Positions 23,446 through 31,642 of a stretch of 31,925 nucleotides of DNA are shown one piece after another (position 1 is the stretch's first letter; each line of letters opens with the position of its first letter). The translations under genes and the position numbers were made by a program. Origin of the DNA: Candidatus Omnitrophota bacterium (GTDB lineage: Bacteria > Omnitrophota > Gorgyraeia > Velamenicoccales > Velamenicoccaceae); contig DMEU01000009.1 in assembly GCA_003451585.1 (NCBI GenBank), positions 1-31,925 on the forward strand, read 5' to 3'. The notes below the pieces were generated by a model. The model was not told the DNA's origin. It searched no databases and saw nothing but the letters and a program-made list of their open reading frames with translations.

Positions 23446-23631
23446 ATGCGTAAAGAGTGCCCGATCTGTAAAAAAAGCGTGGAAGAAGATGTTTCCAAGA
23501 TATGCCAAGACGCCGAAGATTGGATCATAAAGGCCATACGCAGGTCCCATCCTGATTGGGTGGAAAAAAACGGCACTTGTTCAAAGTGTGTGGACTATTA
23601 TAAGAAACAGGGGCCATCGGGATGTAAGTAA
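23446..23631 (+). CDS. Small Cys-rich protein, probably zinc-binding
   Basis: A 61-residue protein. It starts with a CPIC knuckle (C5, C8), has a lone C20, then a CSKC knuckle (C45, C48) and a terminal C60. Two CxxC pairs at this spacing fit a small zinc ribbon. The middle is a helix (QDAEDWIIKAIRRSHPDW). I do not recognise the family. It lies in the 232-base interval after glgP and just before the PEBP gene, with its own promoter-like element but no Shine-Dalgarno. It may be regulatory or a stand-alone metal-binding protein. Confidence 0.6.
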   Translation: MRKECPICKKSVEEDVSKICQDAEDWIIKAIRRSHPDWVEKNGTCSKCVDYYKKQGPSGCK

Positions 23632-23641
23632 ATGGTGCCAG

Positions 23642-24202
23642 ATGATATCTACGAGGGAAAAAATAATGATCGCAGCAGTCAGTGCGGTTATTTTTTTTGC
23701 GGCCGGCCCTGCCTGGCCGGGTGGAACAGGAGACGCGGCTGTGGTATTTGAGCTCAAAAGCCCTGCATTCGAAAATAACGGTGTTATCCCTAAGACCTAT
23801 AGTTGTGAAGGCAGGGATGTATCTCCTCAGCTTCAGTGGAGCGGAGTTCCCCAAGGGACAAAAAGTTTTGCCATTATCTGCGACGACCCGGATGCCCCTG
23901 TGGGCACCTGGGTCCACTGGGTCATATATAACATACCGGAGGTTTCACGAGGTTTGCCCGAAGGGGTGTCCGGCCTTGAGGTCTTAGAAGACGGCTCCAG
24001 GCAGGGGATTACTGATTTTAGGAGGACCGGTTATGGCGGCCCGTGCCCTCCACCCGGGAAACCCCATAGGTATTTTTTTAAATTATACGCGCTTGATATA
24101 GTTTTGGATCTAGAGGGTAAGATCGCCAAAGACGCGTTGCTCGATGCTATGGAAGGCCATATCCTGGCAGAGGCTACGCTCATTGGAACGTATAAACGTT
24201 AA
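23642..24202 (+). CDS. PEBP / YbhB-YbcL family protein (Raf kinase inhibitor-like), exported
   Basis: A 186-residue phosphatidylethanolamine-binding-protein family member. The conserved core is clear: SPAFENNGVIPKTYSCEGRD near the mature N-terminus, then the anion-pocket blocks CDDPDAPVGTWVHWVIYNIP and YGGPCPPPGKPHRYFFKLYALD. A hydrophobic signal precedes it. Two starts are possible: ATG 23642 gives a charged n-region (STREK) as expected for Sec export, while ATG 23666 has the better Shine-Dalgarno GAGGG eight bases upstream. Bacterial members are of uncertain function, often periplasmic. The next gene follows after 18 bases. Confidence 0.88.
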   Translation: MISTREKIMIAAVSAVIFFAAGPAWPGGTGDAAVVFELKSPAFENNGVIPKTYSCEGRDVSPQLQWSGVPQGTKSFAIICDDPDAPVGTWVHWVIYNIPEVSRGLPEGVSGLEVLEDGSRQGITDFRRTGYGGPCPPPGKPHRYFFKLYALDIVLDLEGKIAKDALLDAMEGHILAEATLIGTYKR

Positions 24203-24220
24203 TTTTCCAAGGAGGTTAAA

Positions 24221-24583
24221 ATGGGGTTCTTTTTGGTGTTAATGAGCCTGGCGCTTATCGTAGCAGGCGTAGTGATGATCATGTCTCCGAAGAAGGTGGT
24301 AAAGTTAGTCTCTGATATATTAAAAGCCAAAGACCCGCGCGTTTGGGGTACCGCTCCTTTGGCCGTAGGCGTGCTTCTTTTATTCTCTGCTTCAGCGAGC
24401 GCCCTTTCATGGCTTATTGTTCTTTTGGGGCTCTCGGAGATCGCAAAGGCTGTCTATCTTTTTCTTACTCCGGCAGCAAAAATAAGGGCGCATTGGTGGT
24501 TCGGCCTCTCGGATAACGGCCACAGGGCCTTGGGTATCCTTGTCCTTATCCTTGGCGTCATCATCTTTATTTCCAGAGTATAG
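24221..24583 (+). CDS. Small multi-TM membrane protein, unknown
   Basis: A 120-residue inner-membrane protein with hydrophobic segments near 2-22, 46-64, 65-83 and 103-119. After the first segment is a conserved-looking MSPKKVVKLVSDILKAKDPRVWG stretch, similar to small DUF2065-like proteins that have an 'arginine-phenyl' linker, but I cannot assign it. It has the strongest ribosome-binding site in the area (AAGGAGG). It follows the PEBP gene by 18 bases and ends convergently 41 bases from the minus-strand ligase gene. Confidence 0.7.
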   Translation: MGFFLVLMSLALIVAGVVMIMSPKKVVKLVSDILKAKDPRVWGTAPLAVGVLLLFSASASALSWLIVLLGLSEIAKAVYLFLTPAAKIRAHWWFGLSDNGHRALGILVLILGVIIFISRV

Positions 24584-24624
24584 CGCGCGTAAGTAATCAG
24601 TACTGCAGCAGGGCGTTGCGGCTT

Positions 24625-25872
24625 TTATTTTTGGTATTTTGTATGCGCAGCGCATAAAATAGCCGCGAATACCCACCATTGTAAAGATATCTCCGGCCGG
24701 AAAAAGGTGGTCTCCACCATGTTGTGGATAAGAAAGGCCAGATTCCCCACCCATAAACTTCTAATAAATCTTTTGTCATCACCCGCAGAAATATTATTGA
24801 AATTTATCCTTAAAGTAGCCGTAGCGATCCCCACAAGGCCTACTAAACTCAAGGGGCCAGTTTCCGCCCATGCCTGCAGATAAGCATTATGCACCCACAG
24901 GCTTTTAAAGAACGGGTAGTTGCCAGGGCCTACACCTGTAAAAGGGTGCTGCCTGATGACCCCGAAGGCATGTCTCCAGTAGGAGAGCCTCTCGTTTAAA
25001 GAGAACAACGGGTGATTGAATTCGTGCGGGTTTTTTAGTCTCAGTAAAAGCATCAGGACAAACCCTGAGGCAAGGAATAAGGCCGCTATCACAGCAAATC
25101 TATTCTTTATATTATTTTTCTTTTGCATAAAACCGAATATGATTACGGCCGCCAACAGGCTTGCTATGGCCCCCAGGGATTGAGTACTCAACAAGACTAT
25201 AACCGTAGAGGAGGCCACCAGCAGAAAATAGATGTTTCTAGCGGATAGGCCTGTTAATTGGCTATGTGCCTTTTCGTTCTTTTGGAATAGCAGGGCTATG
25301 GCAAGCGGGATGAATAAGATGAGATAACCGGCAAGGTCATTTGGGAGTATAAAAGGCATGAACGCCCTTGCCCGCGATAAAAATTCAACGGCAAAATTCC
25401 AGCCAATGCCGTGATAAGACAGGTAGTCTAAGGCGCGGAAAGTCCCTCCTACAAACCATTGGATGGCGCGCATACTGACTAGGCCCGAGTTTGCCAGAAG
25501 CAGGAGGGCGAGCATTTTTTGTTTTTCCGGTGCAAGCCCCAGCACGGCTATAAAAACAAACAGGTAAGCAGCATATTTGTAAAAGTGCGAGAGACTGGTG
25601 CCGGTGTCCTTAGAGAAGAATGTCGATGCCAGGATAGCCGTAAAATATAAGCATAATGATATGAGTATGGCCTTATCCTGCCGCTTAAATGCCGAATGTA
25701 ACCGTGATCCCGGCTCGATCCCGGCGCCGGCGTTCGAGAGGAATAATAGAACGCTCATTGCTATGATACACAGGGAAAGGAGGATGTCTTCTTTAGGGTA
25801 TGTGAATGCCGGCAAAAACGGCCTCAGGCACAAGGCCGCAAGAAAGAGGGCGAATATAATTTTATTGAGCAT
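24625..25872 (-). CDS. O-antigen ligase / Wzy family membrane protein (second copy)
   Basis: A 415-residue polytopic protein with about ten to twelve membrane segments. The family signature is the late loop GVGPGNYPFFKSLWVHNAYLQAWAETGPLSLVGL, matching the HNxYLxxxxExG pattern of the Wzy_C domain. It is clearly diverged from the one at 3286-4512, so the two probably serve different glycans or steps (polymerase versus ligase). It diverges from a GT2 gene with only 19 bases between start codons. The gene ends near 24625, convergent with the small membrane protein. Confidence 0.85.
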   Translation of the reverse strand: MLNKIIFALFLAALCLRPFLPAFTYPKEDILLSLCIIAMSVLLFLSNAGAGIEPGSRLHSAFKRQDKAILISLCLYFTAILASTFFSKDTGTSLSHFYKYAAYLFVFIAVLGLAPEKQKMLALLLLANSGLVSMRAIQWFVGGTFRALDYLSYHGIGWNFAVEFLSRARAFMPFILPNDLAGYLILFIPLAIALLFQKNEKAHSQLTGLSARNIYFLLVASSTVIVLLSTQSLGAIASLLAAVIIFGFMQKKNNIKNRFAVIAALFLASGFVLMLLLRLKNPHEFNHPLFSLNERLSYWRHAFGVIRQHPFTGVGPGNYPFFKSLWVHNAYLQAWAETGPLSLVGLVGIATATLRINFNNISAGDDKRFIRSLWVGNLAFLIHNMVETTFFRPEISLQWWVFAAILCAAHTKYQK

Positions 25873-25891
25873 TGTGTTATAATATTAAACT
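25873..25891. promoter_or_regulatory. 19-base divergent start region with TATAAT
   Basis: The two divergent ATGs at 25872 (minus) and 25892 (plus) are separated by 19 bases. A plus-strand TATAAT sits at 25878-25883, eight bases before the plus ATG. No -35 is visible. Plus-strand transcription would start at about the ATG, i.e. leaderless or nearly so; the minus-strand gene must use a promoter inside the other gene. Confidence 0.5.
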
Positions 25892-26875
25892 ATGGAAAAT
25901 ATTTTGTCAACGTATTCGCGGCAGATTCCCGGCAGAACCGTCTCTGTCATCGTAGTCAGCTGTCAAAAAGAAGGCCTTTTGTCGGATTGTCTGCTCAGCG
26001 TTTCACGCCAAACCCATCCTTTCGTTGAATGTCTGGTCTTTCTTAATTGTGCCTGTCAGGAAGACCTGTCGAGATGGCAAAAACGTTTTCCGGCGTTTAA
26101 ATTTTTCTATTTTACGGATAACCAGCTGTATTGCAGGCCGAATAATGAAGGTATCCGCATCTCAAGCGGCGAGTATGTCCTGTGCTTAAATGACGATGTG
26201 GCTCTTTCGCCTTCATACATAGATGAGGCCGTTAAGATAATGGAGGCCGATAGCGCCTTCGGGATGTTGAGCGGATGCTTATTCAGGCCTGACGGTAAGA
26301 CGGTCGATTCCGCCGGCCTTGTCTGGTCTAAGTGCAGGAAACCGCACGACAGGGGGTACGGCATGAAGCCTTCGAAGCCATACCCTGCCGGGCCTGTCTT
26401 TGGCGTAAATGGTGCCGCAGCTTTTTACCGCAGGAAGATGCTTGAAGAGGTAAAAGACGTGGGCGGGTATTTTGATGAAAGTTACGGCATATATTATGAA
26501 GATCTCGACCTTTCCTGGAGGGCCCGCAGGATGGGCTGGAAGGCGGTTTTCAATCCGGCCTCGGTAGCTATTCACAAGAGGGGAGCGACTACGCGCATAG
26601 AAGAGAGCGGCCTGCCGGGTTTTTTCAGCAGATTCGCTTTTGTGAAACTTCCGCATGACCTTAAAGTGCGCCATGTTCGTAACCGTTACGCGACGATGAT
26701 CAAGAACGACAGGTTGTGGGCTTTCTTATTGGATCTGCCCTGGATACTCTTTTATGAAGCACGGCTTTTTATCTACCTGGCTTTCTTCGACAGGCGGGTC
26801 TTAAGGGATCTAGCCTGTGATACAGGTTTTTTTTCTTCGGCGTTCGCTAAGCGCAAAGGAAGTGGCAATGGTTAA
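25892..26875 (+). CDS. Family 2 glycosyltransferase
   Basis: A 327-residue GT-A fold transferase, cytoplasmic with a C-terminal amphipathic/hydrophobic segment (DLPWILFYEARLFIYLAFF). Domain features: VSVIVVSCQKEGLLSDCLLSV, the DxD-like metal site CLNDDVALS, VNGAAAFYRRKML and GIYYEDLDLSWRARRMGWK with the acidic motif that activates the acceptor. This pattern is typical of rhamnosyl- or similar deoxyhexose transferases of O-antigen clusters; sugar and acceptor cannot be told. First gene of the second glycan operon; probably leaderless. It overlaps the GT4 gene by eight bases. A very similar architecture recurs at 30283-31206. Confidence 0.87.
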   Translation: MENILSTYSRQIPGRTVSVIVVSCQKEGLLSDCLLSVSRQTHPFVECLVFLNCACQEDLSRWQKRFPAFKFFYFTDNQLYCRPNNEGIRISSGEYVLCLNDDVALSPSYIDEAVKIMEADSAFGMLSGCLFRPDGKTVDSAGLVWSKCRKPHDRGYGMKPSKPYPAGPVFGVNGAAAFYRRKMLEEVKDVGGYFDESYGIYYEDLDLSWRARRMGWKAVFNPASVAIHKRGATTRIEESGLPGFFSRFAFVKLPHDLKVRHVRNRYATMIKNDRLWAFLLDLPWILFYEARLFIYLAFFDRRVLRDLACDTGFFSSAFAKRKGSGNG

Positions 26876-28013
26876 AAAAGTCCTTCACATCGTCACGAAA
26901 CTGGAATTGGGCGGCGCGCAAAAAAATGCCTTGAGTATTTTAGCCGGGCTCAACCGTCATAAGTATGAAGTCCATCTTATCTCATCCGAAGGTTTGTTGA
27001 GCGCCCAGGCCGCAGATATACCGGGCATGCATTTGAAACTCATGCCTTTTTTGAAGCGCGCGCCGGACCCTTTCTGTGACCTTCTGGCCTTTTTTTCCAT
27101 GGTCTCTTATATGCGCACAAATAAGATCGATATAGTCCATACGCATAGTTCCAAGGCCGGTATTCTTGGGCGTTGGGCTGCATATTTTGCAGGCGTCCGC
27201 TTTATCATCCACACAGTGCATGGATGGGGGTTCCACGATTATTTGAAGAGTTTCCTGAATGATCTTTATATTTTTTTGGAACGCAAAACCGCGTCAATAA
27301 CTACCCGGATAGTGGCTGTCAGCCAGGATGATATCCGTAAAGGCCTGGCCCATGGCATCGGTTCGCCCGAGAAATATGTTTTGATACGTTGTGGAATACC
27401 ACCTGCCCCTATTAAGGAGCCGGGGGTATATTTGTCTAAAAGGCATTCGTTGGGGTTTACACAAGACGATCTGATAGTTGGGATGGTCGCCTGTCTTAAG
27501 CCCCAGAAAAATCCGGCCGATCTTATAATAGCTGCCGCGAGTGTCTTGGGAGGCCATCCTAGGGCTAAATTTGTCCTTATAGGCGACGGTGTCTTGCGTA
27601 AAAAGGTCAAGCAGGAGATCGGGAAGAGGGGCCTGGAAGACAGTATTTTGATGCTTGGATGGCGCACAGATGCAGAAGAGATCATGCCTGTCTTTGATAT
27701 CGTAGTCCTTACGTCGCTTTGGGAGGGGCTGCCGCTTGTTTTTTTGGAGGCGATGCGTTCGGCTAAGCCCATTGTAGCCTATGACACATGCGGTGCAGGC
27801 GAGGCGGTAAAAGACGGGGTAAATGGTTTTCTGGCGCGCCCGGGAGATACAGAAGGGCTGGCTGCCAAGATCAGCCTTCTGCTTGAGAACGATGGGCTGC
27901 GTTCCAGGATGGGGCAATTCGGGTTGCATATAGTATCGCAGGAGGAATTTTCTTTACACGCGATGCTTAGCCGGCTGGAGGGGCTTTATGAAAGCCAGCC
28001 GTGCGCATTTTGA
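26868..28013 (+). CDS. Family 4 (GT-B) glycosyltransferase
   Basis: A 381-residue retaining GT-B enzyme. It opens VLHIVTKLELGGAQKNALSIL, has the N-terminal acceptor domain with HTHSSKAGILGRWAA and HTVHGWGFHDY, and the C-terminal nucleotide-sugar domain with VGMVACLKPQKNPADLI, VLIGDGVLRKKV, the WRTDAEEIMPVFDI segment and the E-x7-E-like SLWEGLPLVFLEAM. The chosen ATG (26868) has the Shine-Dalgarno AAAGGAAG upstream; an in-frame ATA codon at 26817 gives only a shadow extension. It overlaps the previous gene by eight bases. Probably acts on a lipid-linked intermediate with its GT2 neighbours. Confidence 0.9.
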   Translation: MVKKVLHIVTKLELGGAQKNALSILAGLNRHKYEVHLISSEGLLSAQAADIPGMHLKLMPFLKRAPDPFCDLLAFFSMVSYMRTNKIDIVHTHSSKAGILGRWAAYFAGVRFIIHTVHGWGFHDYLKSFLNDLYIFLERKTASITTRIVAVSQDDIRKGLAHGIGSPEKYVLIRCGIPPAPIKEPGVYLSKRHSLGFTQDDLIVGMVACLKPQKNPADLIIAAASVLGGHPRAKFVLIGDGVLRKKVKQEIGKRGLEDSILMLGWRTDAEEIMPVFDIVVLTSLWEGLPLVFLEAMRSAKPIVAYDTCGAGEAVKDGVNGFLARPGDTEGLAAKISLLLENDGLRSRMGQFGLHIVSQEEFSLHAMLSRLEGLYESQPCAF

Positions 28014-28031
28014 TCTGATATAGAGGTGAAC

Positions 28032-29006
28032 ATGTTTAATCTTTTCCTGGTAGCTTTTGCTGCGGGCTTACTCCTGGGTTTTTCCTGCCTTTTTCTAAGC
28101 AGGAGGGCTAGTTTTTTAAAGGGTATTCTCATGGATAAGGCAACAGGCGTTTCAAAGATAGGAGGGGTGGGGCTTGTTCTTTCATTTTTTCTGGCCATTT
28201 ATTTATTCGGGGCTCCATGGTTTTTATATGTAGCTTTCGGTTTGACCTTTTTGTTGGGTGTTTTTGATGATATTTTTGTGCTTTCTCCTTTTAAAAAGTT
28301 ATCGGCCCAGGTGGTGATAGCCCTGTTTCTGGCCTTTGCCGGCGTGCGGACCGATATCATCTTTGTGCCGCCCGCGCTAAATGTTTTGATCACTGTGGCC
28401 TGGATCGTGGTCTTGATGAATGCTTTTAATTTTTTAGACATCTTAGACGGCCTGGCAGCCGGTTTGGGCGTGATAACATCCCTGGCCTTCTTCTTTGTCG
28501 CCTACCGCACTCATAATTATATGGTCATGGCGCTGGCATTATCGCTTTTGGGCAGCGATCTTTGTTTCCTGTGGTTTAATTTTCCGCGCGCAAGGCTTTA
28601 TATGGGGGATACAGGGAGCCTGTTTAACGGCGTTGTCTTCGCGTCCATGGCTATCATGTTAAGTTACGCGCCTCATGGAAGGGAAATGGCACTATTGACG
28701 CCTTTGCTGATCTTAGCGTTGCCCATCTACGATTTTATTTTTCTTATCGTAATGCGTTTTAAGGCCGGAAGGCCTTTGACGCAAAAAAGCCGCGACCACT
28801 TCGTCCTGCGTTTTTTGGGCCGCGGTTTTACAACGCTGCAGGCGGTCTTATTGATGTTTTTATTCAATGCGCTTTTTTGCGCGGCAGCAGTCCTGTTCTT
28901 GGAGTCGTCGGGATCCCCTGCCGCCGGGGTCTTATTGTTTATTTTCAGTGTCGGCGCCTGGCTTTTTGCAGCGCATAAATTGAGTTCGGTAAAGGTGAAT
29001 CGATGA
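28032..29006 (+). CDS. WecA/MraY-type polyprenyl-phosphate sugar-1-phosphate transferase
   Basis: A 324-residue polytopic membrane enzyme of the PNPT family, about ten membrane segments. It would transfer a HexNAc-1-phosphate from a UDP-sugar to undecaprenyl phosphate. The family motifs are FGLTFLLGVFDDIFVLSP (first DD), NAFNFLDILDGLAAG (NxxNxxDxxDG) and LYMGDTGSLFNG, with the late HFVLRFLGRG loop containing the histidine. Start ATG 28032 is placed by the Shine-Dalgarno GAGGTG; a GTG six bases upstream is less likely. It overlaps the next gene by four bases. Together with the 4505 transferase this gives two types of lipid-linked initiation in one window. Confidence 0.9.
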   Translation: MFNLFLVAFAAGLLLGFSCLFLSRRASFLKGILMDKATGVSKIGGVGLVLSFFLAIYLFGAPWFLYVAFGLTFLLGVFDDIFVLSPFKKLSAQVVIALFLAFAGVRTDIIFVPPALNVLITVAWIVVLMNAFNFLDILDGLAAGLGVITSLAFFFVAYRTHNYMVMALALSLLGSDLCFLWFNFPRARLYMGDTGSLFNGVVFASMAIMLSYAPHGREMALLTPLLILALPIYDFIFLIVMRFKAGRPLTQKSRDHFVLRFLGRGFTTLQAVLLMFLFNALFCAAAVLFLESSGSPAAGVLLFIFSVGAWLFAAHKLSSVKVNR

Positions 29007-30286
29007 AGGTGCTTATTCTTGGCGCCGGGTTGAGCGGTTTATCCGTGGCAGCCGGCTTAAAACGGGATTATGAGATCGTTGAAAAAGACGATGCGTGCGG
29101 AGGATTGTGCCGCTCCAGCCGCGTGAATGGATTTACTTTCGATAGGGCAGGCCACGTATTGCATTTTAAGGACGAGTCAAACATCAGGCTCGCAGATAGC
29201 CTGCTCGGGTGTAATATCGTCCGGCATAAAAGAAGAAGCCTGGTTTGCGCAGGCAGGGATCTTTTTATTCCTTATCCTTTCCAGCATAATTTTCTCAAAA
29301 TGCCTCCGGAGATAGCGCGGGAGTGCCTGGATGGATTAAAAGAAGCCCGTAGAAAGACCCGGGCCGGGCATTATCTCCGCAGCCGGAGTTTCAAGTCCTG
29401 GGTTTTAGAAACCTTCGGGCAGGGCATAGCAAAGCACTTTATGGTCCCTTATAACGAAAAATTCTGGCTTTATCCTCTTGGTACTTTGAGCGCGCAATGG
29501 GCGCGGGGCCTGGTGCCTGTGCCGCGGTTAAAAGACCTAAAGGGCGCGGGCGCGGCTGAAAACGTCGGTTATAATGCCTGGTTCTGGTATCCGCGTTCCG
29601 GGGGGATGCAGGCGATAGTGCGGTCGCTGGAAAAACGTGTTAAAAGGGTCAGGACAGGGTGGAGGCCCAGGTCGATAGACCTCGATAAAAAAGAGGTTTT
29701 TTTTAGTAACGGCCGCGGGATGAGATTTGATAGGCTGGTCTCTACGATCCCTTTGCCTGAGTTGTGTAAGATCATCAGGCCGTTGCCCGCGGAGGTGGCG
29801 AAGGCCGCTTCGAAATTAAGGTATATCTCGGTCTTTAATATAAATCTCGGTATATCGGGAAAAATCAATACTGACGCGCATTGGATCTATTTCGCGCAAA
29901 AAGATATAGGTTTTTATCGTATGTGCGTACCTACGAATATTGCCGGGTCACTGGCACCTTCCGGTTGTTCATCGCTTTGTTTCGAGTTTTCTTATTCCAA
30001 GGATAACCCCATTGATAAAAATCGGGCTATTGACGGGATATTTTCCGGTTTGGAAAAAGCCGGCTTGCCTATTGAGCCGCGCAATGTCCTTGTTACGGAT
30101 ATCCAGGATATAAAATGCGGTTATTGTGTTTATGACAGGCACAGGGAGGCCGCTTTAAAGATCATCAGTGGGTATTTAGAGAAAAAGAACGTTTTTTTGG
30201 CCGGCCGTTACGGGAGGTGGCAATACTCTTCTATGGAAGATTGCATGGCCGAAGCCGCGAATATTGCAAAAGTAGCCTCAACATGA
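29003..30286 (+). CDS. FAD-dependent amine oxidoreductase-like protein of a glycan locus
   Basis: A 427-residue flavoprotein. N-terminal Rossmann FAD site VLILGAGLSGLSVAAGL with EKDDACGGLCRS after it, and a C-terminal FAD motif VFLAGRYGRWQYSSMEDCMAEA. The fold resembles protoporphyrinogen-oxidase / UDP-galactopyranose-mutase-like proteins that are common in LPS and EPS clusters; it lacks a confident UDP-galactopyranose mutase signature, so a sugar-modifying or oxidoreductase role cannot be fixed. Coupled by ATGA overlaps to the transferase before it and the GT2 gene after it (stop 30284-30286, next ATG 30283). Confidence 0.82.
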   Translation: MKVLILGAGLSGLSVAAGLKRDYEIVEKDDACGGLCRSSRVNGFTFDRAGHVLHFKDESNIRLADSLLGCNIVRHKRRSLVCAGRDLFIPYPFQHNFLKMPPEIARECLDGLKEARRKTRAGHYLRSRSFKSWVLETFGQGIAKHFMVPYNEKFWLYPLGTLSAQWARGLVPVPRLKDLKGAGAAENVGYNAWFWYPRSGGMQAIVRSLEKRVKRVRTGWRPRSIDLDKKEVFFSNGRGMRFDRLVSTIPLPELCKIIRPLPAEVAKAASKLRYISVFNINLGISGKINTDAHWIYFAQKDIGFYRMCVPTNIAGSLAPSGCSSLCFEFSYSKDNPIDKNRAIDGIFSGLEKAGLPIEPRNVLVTDIQDIKCGYCVYDRHREAALKIISGYLEKKNVFLAGRYGRWQYSSMEDCMAEAANIAKVAST

Positions 30287-31206
30287 AGATATCAGCCGTT
30301 ATCGTTACTTTTAACAGCTGTTCACTCATAGCGGAGTGCCTGGATTCTGTTATGTCACAGCCGTATGCCGATAAAGAGGCTATAGTCGTCGATAATGGCT
30401 CATCCGACGGCACAGCCGATCTCATAAAAAGTTATTATCCGCAAATAAGGGTGATCTGTAACGCTTCTAACGAAGGTGCGGCAGGGGCAAGGAATCAGGG
30501 TATAAAAGCGGCATCCGGTGATTGGATCGTGACGCTGGACGCGGATACCAGGCTTAGCAATGATTTCTTTTTTTGTTTTGAGGATTTTATCAAGTCCGGA
30601 AGAAACGGGCGCGTAGGTATCGTGGCACCTAAGATCTTATACCAGGACCGCCGGACTATTTACAGCCTTGGAAATGAATTGACGCCTTTGAGGCGTTTCT
30701 ATGATATAGGTAAGGGCAGAAGGGATAGCGGCCGTTACAAAGGTATAAAAAAGGTTTTTGGGGCGTGTTCCGCGGCGGCGTTCTATAATAGAGAGATGCT
30801 TGAGGACATAAAGGTGGATGGGGCTTATCTTGACCCTCGGTTTTTTTTCATGGCCGAAGATGTTGATGTGGCATGGCGGGCCCGTAAAAAGGGATGGGGT
30901 GTTTTATCGTGCTATGGTTGTGTGGCCTACCATGACGGTGACAGCTCCAGGACCCATCGCAAGGCAAGGAATTTTTATTCCATCAGGAACAGGCTCCTTA
31001 TGGTATTTAAGAACGATGATCCTTTGTATATTTTTTTGTGGTTGTGGCCGCTTGTGATTTTTGAATTGTTACGTTTCTTTTTTCTTTTGGCCAAGGGCAG
31101 CGCGAGTGTCTATGTTGCCGCGTTATTGTCGGCTTCCCGTATTATTCGCGGCGGGCGCGGCACATCCGGGAGGGGATATGAAAAGATCGAAACTTGTCCT
31201 TTTTAG
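30283..31206 (+). CDS. Family 2 glycosyltransferase (second)
   Basis: A 307-residue GT2 enzyme with the order ISAVIVTFNSCSLIAECLDSV, AIVVDNGSSDGTADLI, the metal site VTLDADTRLS, VFGACSAAAFYNREML and FFMAEDVDVAWRARKKGWG. C-terminal membrane-proximal hydrophobic stretch (IFLWLWPLVIFELLRFFFLLA). Architecture is parallel to the gene at 25892, suggesting a shared origin. ATG 30283 overlaps the upstream stop (ATGA). It overlaps the next gene by 29 bases. Donor and acceptor unknown. Confidence 0.87.
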   Translation: MKISAVIVTFNSCSLIAECLDSVMSQPYADKEAIVVDNGSSDGTADLIKSYYPQIRVICNASNEGAAGARNQGIKAASGDWIVTLDADTRLSNDFFFCFEDFIKSGRNGRVGIVAPKILYQDRRTIYSLGNELTPLRRFYDIGKGRRDSGRYKGIKKVFGACSAAAFYNREMLEDIKVDGAYLDPRFFFMAEDVDVAWRARKKGWGVLSCYGCVAYHDGDSSRTHRKARNFYSIRNRLLMVFKNDDPLYIFLWLWPLVIFELLRFFFLLAKGSASVYVAALLSASRIIRGGRGTSGRGYEKIETCPF

Positions 31207-31603
31207 CGCGTGTTTTTTATTTGTTCTATTTTTGTGCCGTTTCGCCTTTGCTATCGAAGTGTATAGGGATGAGGATGAAGAGTCTAGGGCTTATAATGTG
31301 ACCCGCACGACAAAAACGGTCGAAGGGTTGCATTTTTTGGTAGAGGAAGACAGGCCCATAGAGAAGATAGCCGGGGTTTACAGGCCTATAGACCTGGATT
31401 CATATATTGCCCTGAAGTTTGGCATATTGCAGAAGAAGATAGACGAATTGGCCGCAGCCATGCAGCGTAAAATGTACGAACTGGGCCAAAGGCTTGATGC
31501 GCTCGATAAAAGGGTTGATGAACTCGCTGCACCCCCGCCCGCCCAGCCTCAACCCGTCATGCCCCAGAACGTGACAACCAACCAGACCGCAACCACCCAG
31601 TAA
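31178..31603 (+). CDS. Secreted coiled-coil protein, unknown
   Basis: A 141-residue protein starting at ATG 31178, preceded by a strong Shine-Dalgarno (GGGAGGGG). A signal peptide covers about residues 1-25 (ending AFA-IE). Then come a charged domain with YRDEDEESRAYNVTRTTKTV, a coiled coil from about residue 76 (LQKKIDELAAAMQRKMYELG, then LDALDKRVDELAA) and a Pro/Gln/Thr tail. An in-frame upstream start would give an implausible non-signal extension inside the GT2 gene. No known family. It is the last gene of the second glycan operon and so may be an envelope partner. Confidence 0.7.
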   Translation: MKRSKLVLFSACFLFVLFLCRFAFAIEVYRDEDEESRAYNVTRTTKTVEGLHFLVEEDRPIEKIAGVYRPIDLDSYIALKFGILQKKIDELAAAMQRKMYELGQRLDALDKRVDELAAPPPAQPQPVMPQNVTTNQTATTQ

Positions 31604-31642
31604 TTTCCCACCTATTCCATTCACTCCCTAGCCTTCACCAGC

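Noticed and set aside
27294..27929. Minus-strand reading frame of 211 residues
   Set aside because: It is antisense to the GT4 gene, which has clear motifs; no support of its own.
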